This document shows positions 49,476-58,199 of a DNA stretch of 64,000 nucleotides, one piece after another. Numbering within the stretch: the first letter of the stretch is position 1; the number at the start of each line of letters is the position of its first letter. Below the pieces are notes generated by a model. The model saw only the letters and a list, made by a program, of their open reading frames with translations. It had not been told where the DNA came from and searched no databases. This DNA comes from Cardinium endosymbiont cBtQ1 of Bemisia tabaci (GTDB lineage Bacteria; Bacteroidota; Bacteroidia; Cytophagales; Amoebophilaceae), in contig NZ_CBQZ010000004.1 in the NCBI RefSeq assembly GCF_000689375.1, forward strand, positions 1 through 64,000, given 5' to 3'. The position numbers and the translations under genes are program-made.

Positions 49476-50344
49476 TTATAGATAGTAGATTGGTAAATTG
49501 ATTCCGTATTAGATCATCAGAGGATTGTATAGAACGTTCTACATCTCTGACTACTCTACCAAGATAGGTTTTTAATGTTTTAATGCCTTTAGATAAACGT
49601 TTATACTGTTTAGCATGAGCATAGCAATCAACTTTACGTTTGATAGATAGACCTAAACGCTGATAAGTTTGACGCAGTTTAATACCTGTTTTCTTGGCTA
49701 TACTGACCAATTTTTCTCTGGATTTATTAAGCAAAGAAGAGTCAGTTGGGTAACGGATATTTTTCTCCATTACAGTAGTATCAGCTATAACTTTTTCAAG
49801 TTCTTTTCGGGTCAGTACTTTTTTTTTAGTCGCTAAGTCTATAGTCATAGATAAAATACTTATTGAGACCTTCTTGACCTAATCTATGGCGCCAACGGGT
49901 CAATGAACTGGGGTTACAAGGCATCTTAAACTGAAAATAATCATATCCACAAAAGTATTGCCAATAAGGGTTTTCTACCCATCTAACCACTACTTGTTCA
50001 TCAGAAATATTATACATATGACTGATAATGAGAAGACCTATAATTAAACGAATAGGCAAAGGAGGTTGACCAGGTCCATAGCTAAAACCGCGGTCTAAAT
50101 CTGATGCTAAGGAGTGAAAAGGAATCGAATCAGATAACTGGAATAATGGATGTTTCGGGTTGAGAAAACTAGATAAGCGTTGCTCAAACAAACGCTCAAG
50201 GCTATTATTTATTTTCTTAGATTTCATCCTTATTTTGCAAGCTTTTTATACAAAACAACCTAAAAACTGGTTATTAACCATATATAAATTTAACCATTTA
50301 TTTGCTGATTAACAAATAATTATATGGTATTTCAGGGCCGACTA

Positions 50345-50609
50345 TTTATTGTCTTACTTTGGGAGAAAAACCCCGCACTTGCAGTGCGTCGTTTCAACAT
50401 ATTTGGCAATTAAAGGTTCAATTTTATAAAAAGTAATCTGTTTGTAAAAAATTCTAGTACTTTTACAGATCAACTGATCAAGGATTATGTTGATAGACAT
50501 GGATAAATAGAAGATCAACTTGGAGATTTTCAAGTCGAAAACTAGCTGTGGCTAAGGCATTCATGCCGTAATCTTAAGCCCTGTATTTGCAATGCAGGGT
50601 GAGTTAACT
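50345..50609 (+). repeat. Three-hairpin repeat element, copy 3
   Basis: A 265-bp element nearly identical to copy 2 at 14891-15158, with all three hairpins. It sits inside an ankyrin gene on the opposite strand: ankyrin-like codons occur just beyond both edges (after the IS5 element on the left, at 50610-50683 on the right). This shows that the repeat moves. Confidence 0.75.
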
Positions 50610-50683
50610 AATAATTCCGCTATTTCTGTATTATCGCGCCCAATTTTCGAACGATTTTGCCTAGTATCCTTACTATCTAAAAT
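50610..50683 (-). pseudogene. Upstream piece of the broken ankyrin gene
   Basis: The minus-strand frame DSKDTRQNRSKIGRDNTEIA continues ELLV up to the edge of repeat copy 3. T(E)IAELLV is the second helix of an ankyrin unit, which would continue directly into NNGANIY at 47779 if the repeat and IS5 were removed. A stop at 50684-50686 closes the frame upstream. A short match, so tentative. Confidence 0.4.
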
Positions 50684-50823
50684 TTAAGACAAAGAAAATA
50701 TCTATACAAAATTAATAATAGACGCGAGAGAGGTTCTTAACCTACTTTATTTGCCCTTTTCTGAGCGCATACCAAATACAAACAAGCGATTATTAAAGAG
50801 TTTATGCACAATAATATACTTCT
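50684..50823. other. Intergenic sequence before IS1634
   Basis: No feature recognised. The sequence TAGACGCGAGAGAGGTTCT near 50722 loosely resembles an IS6-type end. Confidence 0.25.
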
Positions 50824-52789
50824 AACTCACATTCCGCACCAGATAAAAATATTCTTCGCATGAAAAATGTTGAGTTCATTTATTTTCTTTTTTTTGTAAT
50901 TTTTGGAATGTTTTATTGTATTTGGTTAAGCTGTATAATGACTTAACAACTGTATTTATTGATTGTAAACCAATATTTTTATCTTTTTTTCCAAAAAGGA
51001 CAGACTTCTCCCCTAAAAAACTACACATTTGTTTTTAATCCATAAATAGCCATGGCTTTTGGTCCAAAATAGCTTATAATCTGTTTAGTTACCTTCTTTA
51101 AGTTAATTACATACTTTTTTATATACCCTTTAAATTTCAGGTGCAGTTCATGAATACCATAAAATAGACGAGATACCCATATCATAGTTGGCTTTTGTGT
51201 TGGTTTCTTGAGTTGATTAGGAACAGTAGCATTATGCTGTACCAAAGATTGATGTAACCAAAGCTCACTAAAGCTGTAGACCATTAGACATAGCGTCATA
51301 ACCATCATTAAGGCTTGTATACGACTTGCTTTTTTTAGAAAAACAGAAGATACCTCAAATGCATTTCCTTTAATAAACCTAAATCCTTGTTCTGTTTTGT
51401 ACTGATCTTTATACTCTAGTAATATGTCATGATCTGTTAAAACTTTGTTATCCAGTTCATTGGTAGCTAAAATAAATCTTCCCTGTTGGGCTTTTAATAG
51501 ATCTATTTTGGATCTATTGGGTACCATTTCAATAGACAAATTATAGCCTATGATGGTAGGTTGAGCACCTTGCTTAGGCCTGCCTTGGCCATTATATTTA
51601 GTAATTTCTTTCACTTGAGTGATGAGCAATTCATGATATTTAATCGATTTACTGATAAAAGTAAGTGCTTTTTCTCCATCAGGTTTACATGAAAATAATT
51701 GATTTTCAAATTTATCAATAACTTTACGCATACTATCGTATTCATTATCAATCTTACGCTCCAATGTAGCTACTTCTTTATTATAAGATTGTTCTGAGTA
51801 TACTAATAACCAGCGTTGGTCTACACCCTTGTATACTTGTCTAAAGGAGCTAATTTTGTATCCGTTCTCCAATATTTGCCACGTGATATCTTTGTCACTT
51901 TTTTGTAGATAGACTTTAGATTGGTTAATACTACCAGGAACCCTTGAAAGCCAATGGATAGCTGGATTTTCTATAACACACTTTTCATACATAGCACTAT
52001 CTGATACAAATAAAAAAGCAGGAGCTGCTTTGAGTTGTTTACAAAATGCGCTCATCCGTTTAGCTGATTGTTGTAAAATAATTTTATCAGAAGCGTTCCC
52101 TTTGTGGGCTTCCATCCAAATAGGAAAAGATTTTGCCCCTGTAGTAGCTATATTAAGCACCATTTGTTTTAAATCTGGCCTTCCATCTTTGGAATAACCA
52201 TGGCTAATTTTAAATTCATTAGTTTGATTATCACTTTTTGAATCTAATGTTGGATGGTCATATTCTCCAAAAACAGTTAAGGTAGTTGTATCTAAACGGG
52301 CGGTTTTACCCAATAAGTTAAATGCTGTACCAATCTCAAAAGCTACTTCTGAAAAAAGATTAGTGGGACCATAATCTGAAATAGCATCTAAACATCGACC
52401 TAAAGCATGGTCATTAAACATATCTGATCTAACATCAGGTCGAAATAACTTATCAACTGGTTTATTGGATAAGAATTCGGGGAACATATAAAGACGATCG
52501 TCCATAAAGCCTAAGCCATTTAGTATCATTGCAGATACACGCTCACCCATAGTTAGCTTAGCTCCTTTTTCTTGGGAGACTGGAAGACGTGCATCTATTT
52601 TTGACATCAAGCCAATTTTATCTATTACACTGGAAATGATACCTAAATGATCTAGTACTAAGCTCCCTACAATTTGATCTTCTTGTAACATTACTAAATA
52701 CTCCTAAAATAAACAAAAGAAGTTTAAACCTAATATCTTACAAAATTTTAATCTAATCTAAAATACAATACTGGTGCGGAATGTGAGTT
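50824..52789 (-). mobile_element. IS1634-family insertion sequence, apparently intact
   Basis: A 1966-bp element with perfect 19-bp inverted ends AACTCACATTCCGCACCAG (50824-50842 and 52771-52789) around a single open transposase gene. It has been inserted in an older IS982-like copy. The sequences beyond the two ends do not form a direct repeat and do not rejoin, so the locus was rearranged after or during insertion. It is the only IS in the window that looks fully functional. Confidence 0.9.
51021..52691 (-). CDS. IS1634-family transposase
   Basis: A 556-residue DDE transposase of the IS4/IS1634 group, with the N-terminal DUF4277-like domain (IVGSLVLDHLGIISSVIDKIG, GERVSAMILNGLGFMDDRLY), first Asp in ARLDTTTLTVFGEY, second Asp in FLFVSDSAMY and the Glu in EYKDQYKTEQGFRFIK (YREQ-like region). 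The frame is uninterrupted and the length is that of the family, so this copy may be active. Confidence 0.92.
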   Translation of the reverse strand: MLQEDQIVGSLVLDHLGIISSVIDKIGLMSKIDARLPVSQEKGAKLTMGERVSAMILNGLGFMDDRLYMFPEFLSNKPVDKLFRPDVRSDMFNDHALGRCLDAISDYGPTNLFSEVAFEIGTAFNLLGKTARLDTTTLTVFGEYDHPTLDSKSDNQTNEFKISHGYSKDGRPDLKQMVLNIATTGAKSFPIWMEAHKGNASDKIILQQSAKRMSAFCKQLKAAPAFLFVSDSAMYEKCVIENPAIHWLSRVPGSINQSKVYLQKSDKDITWQILENGYKISSFRQVYKGVDQRWLLVYSEQSYNKEVATLERKIDNEYDSMRKVIDKFENQLFSCKPDGEKALTFISKSIKYHELLITQVKEITKYNGQGRPKQGAQPTIIGYNLSIEMVPNRSKIDLLKAQQGRFILATNELDNKVLTDHDILLEYKDQYKTEQGFRFIKGNAFEVSSVFLKKASRIQALMMVMTLCLMVYSFSELWLHQSLVQHNATVPNQLKKPTQKPTMIWVSRLFYGIHELHLKFKGYIKKYVINLKKVTKQIISYFGPKAMAIYGLKTNV

Positions 52790-53215
52790 TACCTTTAGTA
52801 GCTATTGATTTAAATACTTTGTTAGAACAAGCCCTTTGTACCTTACAAACTTTAATGGCTGTTGAATCCATAAAATAACAACCTGTTATTGTCTTAGAAA
52901 GACTATGCGTAAAGAAATACATAGGAACTAACGTTCTTTTTACTAGTGATATGAATCTATTATAGCTCACTAATGTTCTAAACTCACTTGAGTGAAATTG
53001 CTCTAAATGAAGATAATACAACTTAAAATTTCTAAAACCTATTAGATGAAAAGCAATTAGTATAGTCATTATTTCGCTTAAGTTAAGAGAACAAGTTCTA
53101 GTGGGTTTTCTTGTGGGCTCTGTTAACAGCTTTTTCTCCATATAAGGCATAAATTTTATTAAAAACTCATCTACCATATAATATATTTCTACTAATTTGA
53201 GACCGTTGTTATAGA
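52790..53215 (-). pseudogene. IS982-like transposase fragment (second lineage)
   Basis: The frame 52790-53177 encodes a protein about three quarters identical to the N-terminal half of the other IS982 transposases (VDEFLIKFMPYMEKKLL, CSLNLSEIMTILIAFHLIGFRNFKLYYLHLEQFHSSEF), so it is a separate lineage. It is cut by IS1634 after FKSIATKGK, and the remaining 3' half is not found on the far side. The start of the gene, near 53215, has lost its ATG. Confidence 0.75.
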
Positions 53216-53341
53216 TAGTTATTATAATTTTTGATAAGGTTGTAGTTGTATTTTTTGTAGTTTTTATGGTTAAGGATGCATAAATTTCATTATTTATTGA
53301 TTTTCAAGTTAATATTTGTATATTTTAGATATACCATCCCC

Positions 53342-53724
53342 CTAAAAACCCTTTAAAATGATATTTGGAGCTCTATATAAATTATAGGCTATAGATTCCA
53401 TAACATGTTGCTTATGGGTTTTATCAAGGCCTATATACCTAGCTCCTGAACTACGGAACCACCTCTTAATACTTCCAAATACTCTTTCTACTTTATAGCG
53501 CGTCTTAGATACAAATTTATTAAAACGTTTAGCAGCAGGTGATAAGGGATGATTTCTATTACCTTTCTTTTGAATAGCTGATTTTAATTTCTTGTTTTTT
53601 AGTAAAGTTTCGTTGGGCAAACCGCTATAGCCTTTATCTCCATAGAGCCTGCTTCCTGCTTTTAGAGATACTTTATCCAATAATATAGGTAAATGGGCAC
53701 CATCATGACTAGATGCTTTTGTAG
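53342..53724 (-). pseudogene. IS5-family transposase, C-terminal fragment (different element)
   Basis: About 127 codons of an IS5/IS1031-like transposase: KASSHDGAHLPILL, LYGDKGYSGLPNETLL, RYKVERVFGSIKRWFR and HVMESIAYNLYRAPN. The catalytic Asp in GDKGY and the Glu in KVERVFG are seen. It is unrelated in detail to IS5 copies A-C. Its N-terminal half is missing; the junction at 53724 is the edge of the MITE. Confidence 0.8.
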
Positions 53725-53908
53725 GGTTCTGTCGCATTTGTCGCATCTGTTAAGATTTAGGTTAAAAACTTTATTTTTCACCCTAAATTATTTTCTGAAA
53801 AATATTACTTTTTATACTGAAAATCAATTATATAGATTTCCATTAAAAATTAATATAAAAAATATATTTTGAAAATCTTTTGACATATTTTACAAACGCG
53901 ACAGAACC
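53725..53908. mobile_element. 184-bp MITE with IS6-type ends
   Basis: Inverted ends GGTTCTGTCGCATTTGT and ACAAACGCGACAGAACC enclose about 150 very AT-rich bases with no coding potential and no match to the IS6 transposase gene. The flanks are two different broken elements without a target duplication. Confidence 0.7.
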
Positions 53909-54157
53909 CTAAATCTGATGCTAAGGAGTGAAAAGGAATCGAATCAGATAACTGGAATAATGGATGTTTCGGGTTGAGAAAACTAGATAAGCGTTGCTCA
54001 AACAAACGCTCAAGGCTATTATTTATTTTCTTAGATTTCATCCTTATTTTGCAAGCTTTTTATACAAAACAACCTAAAAACTGGTTATTAACCATATATA
54101 AAATTAACCATTTATTTGCTGATTAACAAATAATTATATGGTATTTCAGGGCCGACT
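53909..54157 (-). mobile_element. IS5-family fragment, copy C (5' end only)
   Basis: The right end (...ATTTCAGGGCCGACT, to 54157) and the first 50 codons or so of the transposase (MKSKKINNSLERLFEQ...) are identical to copies A and B. The rest was lost at the MITE edge. Confidence 0.85.
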
Positions 54158-54583
54158 AAATTAGTGTTTTGTTTAAAACAAACGTAACAAATCCGATTTA
54201 TATATATGCAAAAAGTTATTAAGTATCCTACTTCTATGCCTAAAGTTATTGAAACGATATAGATCAGATTCTGAGTTAATGTCAACTCAGGATTAGATTA
54301 TTAAAAACAGTTCTGTAGCGTCTATATTTGAATTTTAAAAGCACTAAAAGGAAAAACACCTTACCACTCCTTACTGGGACTAAACAGTCTTTTTACTCTT
54401 GGAAAGATAGGAACACGTTAAACACATAATGAATTGAAAAAATCCTTTGAAAAGTTTATATTTACGATCTGTTGCTAGCCCTGTTGTAAAATGCACATAG
54501 CATTTCCCCTGAACAAGTCATAATTCGCATACAACGTAGCAACTAAATACAAGATTAGGTTGTATACCTAAAAAATATATCTA
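54158..54583. other. Intergenic region upstream of the carrier gene
   Basis: Contains a short dyad CTGAGTT-N6-AACTCAG (54271-54290) and, near 54310, TTCTGTAGCGTCTATATTTG, a degraded IS6-type end. A short frame starting MQKVIKYPTS (near 54208) is too small to support. Confidence 0.35.
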
Positions 54584-54615
54584 TTTGTATCACACTTAGT
54601 GATACATTAGATTTA
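54584..54615 (+). promoter_or_regulatory. Promoter with operator-like dyad for the carrier-NTT genes
   Basis: TTTG (54584-54587), a spacer of 20, then TAGATTTA (54608-54615, one mismatch to TAnnTTTG). Within the spacer lies the perfect dyad GTATCAC-ACTTA-GTGATAC (54587-54605), a good candidate repressor site. The predicted transcript start is about 20-25 bases before the ATG at 54645. Confidence 0.6.
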
Positions 54616-54644
54616 TAGATCAACCCAAATTACCTATATCATTT

Positions 54645-55409
54645 ATGGCTATGCAGCATAATACACTTTTATATCACTTTTTTTTTGATCCACTTGCACA
54701 CGGTATAGCCTGCATGATGGTAGCTTATCTAGTAGCACCTGCTCAATTTATAAAAGTAGTCCACCAAGAAACGGGCGAATCTTATGCCTCTATTATTAAT
54801 AGATGTATACATAGTAGAAACATCAAATTGTTTTTTTCAGGTGCCCATATTTATGCATTTCGACAGGTTATAGCCGCTTTATCCTTTGGACTTTCGCAAT
54901 GGCTCTTCCTTTGCTCTATTAATTATTATCCAATAACCTATTTTACCTTATTGGTTAGCTGGGAATGTTTCTTAGCGGGAATAGTTGAAACAATTGTCAC
55001 CGTATACAGCGAAACAAAAGAAATTGCTGCCAATAAAGGTCCTTTCATGAAGCGAAAAGAAAGGATTATGGATATTTTTACCCCTGTTCTTTTAAGAAAT
55101 ATACTAAGTGCTTCCCCATGCATATTAGCTTATGCATTTACAAAAGATATAAACGGAATAGGAATCAATATAATGGTTAATACTTTATTGGGTATAGCTG
55201 CGTCTGCCTTAACAATGCCTTTTGATCTAATCGCCACACAAAATTGTGGTGCCGAGGTGCGTATGACTTGGATAGGTCGCTTAAAACATAACATTACAGT
55301 AGAAAAGAAATTTTTTGCCATCTTTAATGGATTAACCATGCGGATTTTACAAATCGTTCCCTATTCTATTGCCCACGGCCTTGTAATGATTTTCTTGGGC
55401 AAATTTTAG
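54645..55409 (+). CDS. Mitochondrial carrier family-like membrane protein
   Basis: A 254-residue protein that I read as three tandem modules of about 80 residues, each with two membrane helices, the layout of the mitochondrial carrier family (SLC25). Module 1 has APAQFIKVV, then LFFSGAHIYAFRQVIAALSFG. Module 2 has VYSETKEI, then PVLLRNILSASPCILAYAF. Module 3 has LTMPFDLIATQ, then IFNGLTMRILQIVPYSIAHG. These fit Px(D/E)xx(K/R) and the G...R.....P pattern that ends each module; the signature is degenerate (Q, Y and A at some key positions). Family members exchange nucleotides, phosphate or organic acids. The NTT gene follows after 68 bases, probably in one transcript. Own-membrane transporter or secreted effector are both possible. 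The family call is inference from pattern. Confidence 0.65.
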   Translation: MAMQHNTLLYHFFFDPLAHGIACMMVAYLVAPAQFIKVVHQETGESYASIINRCIHSRNIKLFFSGAHIYAFRQVIAALSFGLSQWLFLCSINYYPITYFTLLVSWECFLAGIVETIVTVYSETKEIAANKGPFMKRKERIMDIFTPVLLRNILSASPCILAYAFTKDINGIGINIMVNTLLGIAASALTMPFDLIATQNCGAEVRMTWIGRLKHNITVEKKFFAIFNGLTMRILQIVPYSIAHGLVMIFLGKF

Positions 55410-55477
55410 AGATTACTGTCCATCTGTGATACGACGATTTGAATCGGTGAAATACATTTAATAATCTAAAAATCAAT

Positions 55478-56989
55478 ATGAAACAGGAAATCTTCCTATT
55501 AAAAAATTCGTATGCTACGCACTGGCCTATGAAGAGCAGTACGCTAAAAAAATTTTTTTCTATGGCTATTTTAATGTTTCTTATTCTACTGAATCAAAAT
55601 TTAATTCGTAGTATAAAAGATAGTCTTGTCGTTACTTTAATAGGAGCAGAGGTATTGAGTTTTATCAAGCTATTTATTGAAATGCCCTCAGGGATTGTAT
55701 TTGTAGTGATCTATACCCTCTTATGTAATAAGACGACCACAGAAAAAATCTTTAGAGGTATTATAGTTTTTTTTCTCTTTTTTTTCATCCTATTTGGTTT
55801 TTTTTTATTCCCTTATCAAGCGCTACTACAGCCTGATCCTTGTATAGTAGATGGTTGTATTACGCTCCATCCCCATTTTAAATGGTTTTTTATGATGTGG
55901 GGGAAATGGACATTGGTGCTTTTCTATGTAATGGGTGAACTTTGGCCTATGATTGTTTTTACCTTATTATATTGGCAGCTGGCCAATACTATAACTAAAA
56001 CAGAAGAAGCAAGCCGATTTTACTTTTTTTGGAACTTAGTTGGACAAGCTAATCTACTTATTTCCAGCAGTATTATGGTTTATTTTTCTCGTAGTGATCA
56101 TTTTTTATTGCCTTTTCTAGGGGTACGTAAAACAGAAATAGAACTAAAAATAGCTGCTCTTACGGTGATTATTATGCTCTTGTGTCTCTTTATCCTATTT
56201 GTACACAAGTATATTGAAAACCATATCATCTATGGTAAAGGCATGCCCCTTCGTATAAAGACCAAACTACAATTGGGTCTGTATGAAAGTTTTAAATTAG
56301 TTTCCAAGTCTAAATACCTCGGCTTAATCTGCATATTGATGATTTCTTACTCCACAGTTGTTCATTTAATAGAAGGACTCTGGCTTCATGAAACCAGTCT
56401 TTTTTATAAAAAAGACCCTACAAATTTTATCAATTATCAAGGTAAAGTCTTATTCTGGACAGGCATTTGTACCCTTACTTGTTCTTGTCTGGGCAATACA
56501 ATTATTCAGAAACTAAGTTGGCTAGGTGCAGCACTGGTTACACCTATTACAACACTGGTAGTGGGCAGTTCTTTTTTTCTTTTTATAGTAGCAACGAATT
56601 TGAATTTTTTATCAGAGACTATAATGGGTATATCTACTTTAACAATTATTATAACTATAGGTGGTCTACAAAATGTATTGGCTAAAGGGACTAAATATGC
56701 TTTGTTTGATGCAACCAAAGAAATGGTATACATTCCTTTAGACCGTGAGATGGCTACAAAAGGCAAAGCAGCAGTGGATATACTAGGTGGGAAAATAGGA
56801 AAATCTATAGGTGCAATTGTACAAGTCATTTGTTATACTATCTTTGCTACAGCACAGCCCAATCAACTGGCGCCATTTTCAATGGTATTATTTATCTTAG
56901 TTTGCATCACTTGGATTGCAGCAGTGGCCATACTGTCAAAAAAATACCATAGACTAATAAAAAAGCCCGGTTACCCTACTTTTAACTAA
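55478..56989 (+). CDS. ATP/ADP (nucleotide) translocase, NTT/Tlc family
   Basis: A 503-residue protein with about 12 membrane helices. It has the family's N-terminal LNQNLIRSIKDSLVVTLIGAEVLSFIKLFIEMPSG-like block, GELWPMIVFTLLYWQLANTIT, EASRFYFFWNLVGQANLL and, near the end, ATKEMVYIPLDREMATKGKAAVDILGGKIGKS. NTT proteins are found in Rickettsiales, Chlamydiae, Amoebophilaceae and plastids, and import host ATP in exchange for ADP or take up other nucleotides. The substrate cannot be told from sequence. It lies directly downstream of the carrier-like gene and upstream of ftsW. Confidence 0.95.
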   Translation: MKQEIFLLKNSYATHWPMKSSTLKKFFSMAILMFLILLNQNLIRSIKDSLVVTLIGAEVLSFIKLFIEMPSGIVFVVIYTLLCNKTTTEKIFRGIIVFFLFFFILFGFFLFPYQALLQPDPCIVDGCITLHPHFKWFFMMWGKWTLVLFYVMGELWPMIVFTLLYWQLANTITKTEEASRFYFFWNLVGQANLLISSSIMVYFSRSDHFLLPFLGVRKTEIELKIAALTVIIMLLCLFILFVHKYIENHIIYGKGMPLRIKTKLQLGLYESFKLVSKSKYLGLICILMISYSTVVHLIEGLWLHETSLFYKKDPTNFINYQGKVLFWTGICTLTCSCLGNTIIQKLSWLGAALVTPITTLVVGSSFFLFIVATNLNFLSETIMGISTLTIIITIGGLQNVLAKGTKYALFDATKEMVYIPLDREMATKGKAAVDILGGKIGKSIGAIVQVICYTIFATAQPNQLAPFSMVLFILVCITWIAAVAILSKKYHRLIKKPGYPTFN

Positions 56990-57026
56990 GTGCATATAGG
57001 GGATATTAGGATATAGTCCATTACCT

Positions 57027-58199
57027 ATGAAGCAGTTGATTAAAGAAAAAATCAAAGGAGATCCCATTATATGGGGCATTGCTTTTATATTCTCCCACCT
57101 CAGTATTCTAGCCGTTTATAGCGCTTCTAGTTCTTTAGCCTATAGACAAATGCATAATACTGAATATTATTTGATAAGGCAGGCGCTGCTTATAGGTGGC
57201 GGACTAGTTGCCATGTGGTTAAGCCACCGGATTGATTACCGCTACTATGCGGCTATCGCTAAAGTTGCCCTTTGGGTGTCTATTCCACTCTTGCTTGTAA
57301 CCTGGCAGTATGGACTAAAATTAAATGAAGCTTCTCGTTGGCTGAATATCCCTTTTATTAATAAATCTTTTCAACCATCCGACTTAGCACAACTTTCCCT
57401 TATTATACGGATCGCCCATATGCTAGCTAAGCAACAAAAAAATATTACTTGCTTTACATCTGCCTGTTTGCCCATGTTAATCTGGTCTGGCCTCATTAGT
57501 GGGTTAATTGCTTTAACCAATTTTTCTTGTGCGATTCTATTATTTGCCACTTGCTTGACCCTTATGTTCATTGGTAGAATTCCTATCAAGTATTTACTGA
57601 TTATTCTACTTACTGGTATATTAGTTGCAGGCGGTGCATTAATCTGGGGTCAACGTGGAGGAACAGCCCTGAAACGAATAGAAGGATTTATCAAAGGTAA
57701 TGTCTCCTTTCAAGCTGAACAATCTTACATTGCTATTGCAACAGGTGGCCTTTTGGGTAAAGGGCCTGGTAATAGCACCCAACGCAACTTCTTACCCCAC
57801 CCCTATTCCGACTTTATTTATGCCATCTTAATTGAAGAGTATGGCCTTATAGGCGGTATATTTGTCATAGTGCTCTATTTGCTTTTACTATATAGATCCA
57901 TTGCTTTGTTGCCTACAACTTCTAGTTATTATGGCGGAATTTTAGCTATAGGTATAAGTCTTTTAATTGTATTTCAAGCTTTATTGAATATGTCAATTGC
58001 AGTAGGTCTGGGCCCTGTTACAGGCCTACCTTTACCATTTGTAAGTATGGGTGGCACTTCCGTTTTATTTACGGGTATTGCATTAGGAATTCTATTAAGC
58101 ATTGGTCAAGGCGTAATCGATACAGAACTGATACATTTACAAAAAGAATTAGCCGGCATTCGCTATAATAGATACAAAAAAAATAGCAGAGATCGATAG
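57027..58199 (+). CDS. ftsW: SEDS-family peptidoglycan glycosyltransferase (FtsW/RodA)
   Basis: A 390-residue protein with about ten membrane helices. The signature LLGKGPGNSTQRNFLPHPYSDFIYAILIEEYGLIGG is that of FtsW in Bacteroidota, and the PLPFVSMGGTSVLF block near the end is the SEDS family motif. SEDS proteins polymerise lipid II into glycan strands at division (FtsW) or elongation (RodA); FtsW is favoured by the GNSTQ motif, but RodA is not excluded. Together with MurF-Alr it implies that this organism still makes some peptidoglycan. It follows the NTT gene by 37 bases. Confidence 0.9.
   Translation: MKQLIKEKIKGDPIIWGIAFIFSHLSILAVYSASSSLAYRQMHNTEYYLIRQALLIGGGLVAMWLSHRIDYRYYAAIAKVALWVSIPLLLVTWQYGLKLNEASRWLNIPFINKSFQPSDLAQLSLIIRIAHMLAKQQKNITCFTSACLPMLIWSGLISGLIALTNFSCAILLFATCLTLMFIGRIPIKYLLIILLTGILVAGGALIWGQRGGTALKRIEGFIKGNVSFQAEQSYIAIATGGLLGKGPGNSTQRNFLPHPYSDFIYAILIEEYGLIGGIFVIVLYLLLLYRSIALLPTTSSYYGGILAIGISLLIVFQALLNMSIAVGLGPVTGLPLPFVSMGGTSVLFTGIALGILLSIGQGVIDTELIHLQKELAGIRYNRYKKNSRDR

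Larger units (their letters stand above)
48085..50227 (-). pseudogene. IS5-family transposase (copy B), split by IS982
   Basis: The N-terminal part is at 49826-50227, the middle part at 49447-49848 (its last few codons run into the IS982 end) and the C-terminal part at 48085-48267. The sequence is nearly identical to copy A, with a different frameshift near GLNK. Confidence 0.85.
47780..50343 (-). mobile_element. IS5-family insertion sequence, copy B, interrupted by IS982
   Basis: The ends are identical to those of copy A (AGTCGGCCCTGAAATA), and ATTT flanks it on both sides (47776-47779 and 50344-50347). Without the inserted IS982 it is about 1.55 kb. It was inserted at the very left edge of repeat copy 3. 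Confidence 0.88.

Noticed and set aside
9341-50609. Three-copy repeat considered as a CRISPR remnant or a known riboswitch
   Set aside because: Copies are far apart with no spacer-repeat order and no cas genes, and I can match the sequence to no riboswitch consensus.
54208-54264. Small frame MQKVIKYPTS before the carrier gene
   Set aside because: Eighteen codons, with no support beyond an ATG and a stop.
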